From: a bacterium
GTDB lineage: Bacteria; SZUA-79; Acidulodesulfobacterales; Acidulodesulfobacteraceae
Assembly: GCA_021784835.1 (NCBI GenBank)
Contig: JAJYHI010000139.1
Location: 1-6,922, forward strand
Length of the DNA: 6,922 nt
Direction of reading: 5' to 3'
The position numbers were made by a program, and so were the translations under genes. The notes beneath the pieces were generated by a model. That model was not told where the DNA came from. It worked only from the letters and a program-made list of their open reading frames with translations, and did no database searches. Below, piece after piece: positions 6,870 to 6,922 of this stretch (positions are counted from its first letter, which is position 1; each line of letters opens with the position of its first letter).

Positions 6870-6920
6870 TTATTTTTTAAATCCTTCAAATTTGGAGAGT
6901 ATAAGTTTAACTATTTTTCC
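6870..6920 (-). CDS. Possible C-terminal tail of an upstream - strand gene (partial)
   Basis: One - strand frame is open from the window edge to a TAA at 6872-6870 and gives 16 residues, GKIVKLILSKFEGFKK, before the stop. It ends 14 bp before the secretin start, a spacing typical of genes within one operon. It is too short to identify. A pilP gene would be expected before a pilus secretin, but these residues do not show that. An open frame of this length at an edge could also be chance, and the region could instead be untranslated leader. Confidence 0.3.
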   Translation of the reverse strand, partial: GKIVKLILSKFEGFKK

Positions 6921-6922
6921 AT

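Overview
The window looks like chromosomal DNA from a low-GC, diderm (Gram-negative) bacterium. It is AT-rich, with long A/T runs between and inside genes, and it encodes an outer-membrane secretin, an inner-membrane pilus alignment platform, and Sec and Tat export components. A secF-recJ junction next to a type IV pilus (T4P) cluster would fit a deltaproteobacteria-like lineage (Desulfobacterota or a related phylum). That placement is inference from gene content and base composition; there is no rRNA here to confirm it.

Layout. Bases 1-372 (+) hold the C-terminal part of SecF. Bases 414-2390 (+) hold the single-strand exonuclease RecJ. Bases 2415-4579 (+) hold a tight pilM-pilN-pilO set, with pilN and pilO overlapping by ATGA. 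All five + strand genes run head to tail with gaps of 41 bp or less, so they could be one transcript. On the - strand, a secretin (6855-5488) is followed after 22 bp by tatC (5465-4581). tatC runs tail to tail into pilO with one base between the two stop codons. At the right edge, 17 in-frame - strand codons ending 14 bp before the secretin start may be the tail of another gene of the secretin-tatC operon. No gap exceeds about 70 bases, and I saw no RNA gene, CRISPR array, insertion sequence or convincing terminator.

How the parts fit. PilM (cytoplasmic, actin-like), PilN and PilO (bitopic inner-membrane proteins) form the alignment platform that couples the T4P motor to the outer-membrane secretin. 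Normally pilP and pilQ follow pilO directly. Here pilP is absent from the visible sequence, and the only secretin is on the opposite strand, paired with tatC. SecF and TatC serve the two general export routes across the inner membrane.

Points worth attention: (1) the secretin barrel half uses threonine codons very differently from recJ; (2) TatC has an enlarged first periplasmic loop and lacks the usual proline-rich and glutamine residues before TM6; (3) PilM has a degenerate first nucleotide-binding loop; (4) the pilus locus is split and lacks pilP; (5) nearly all start codons lack a Shine-Dalgarno sequence. I did not find a clearly new multi-gene system. This is a core-function region with several unusual details.
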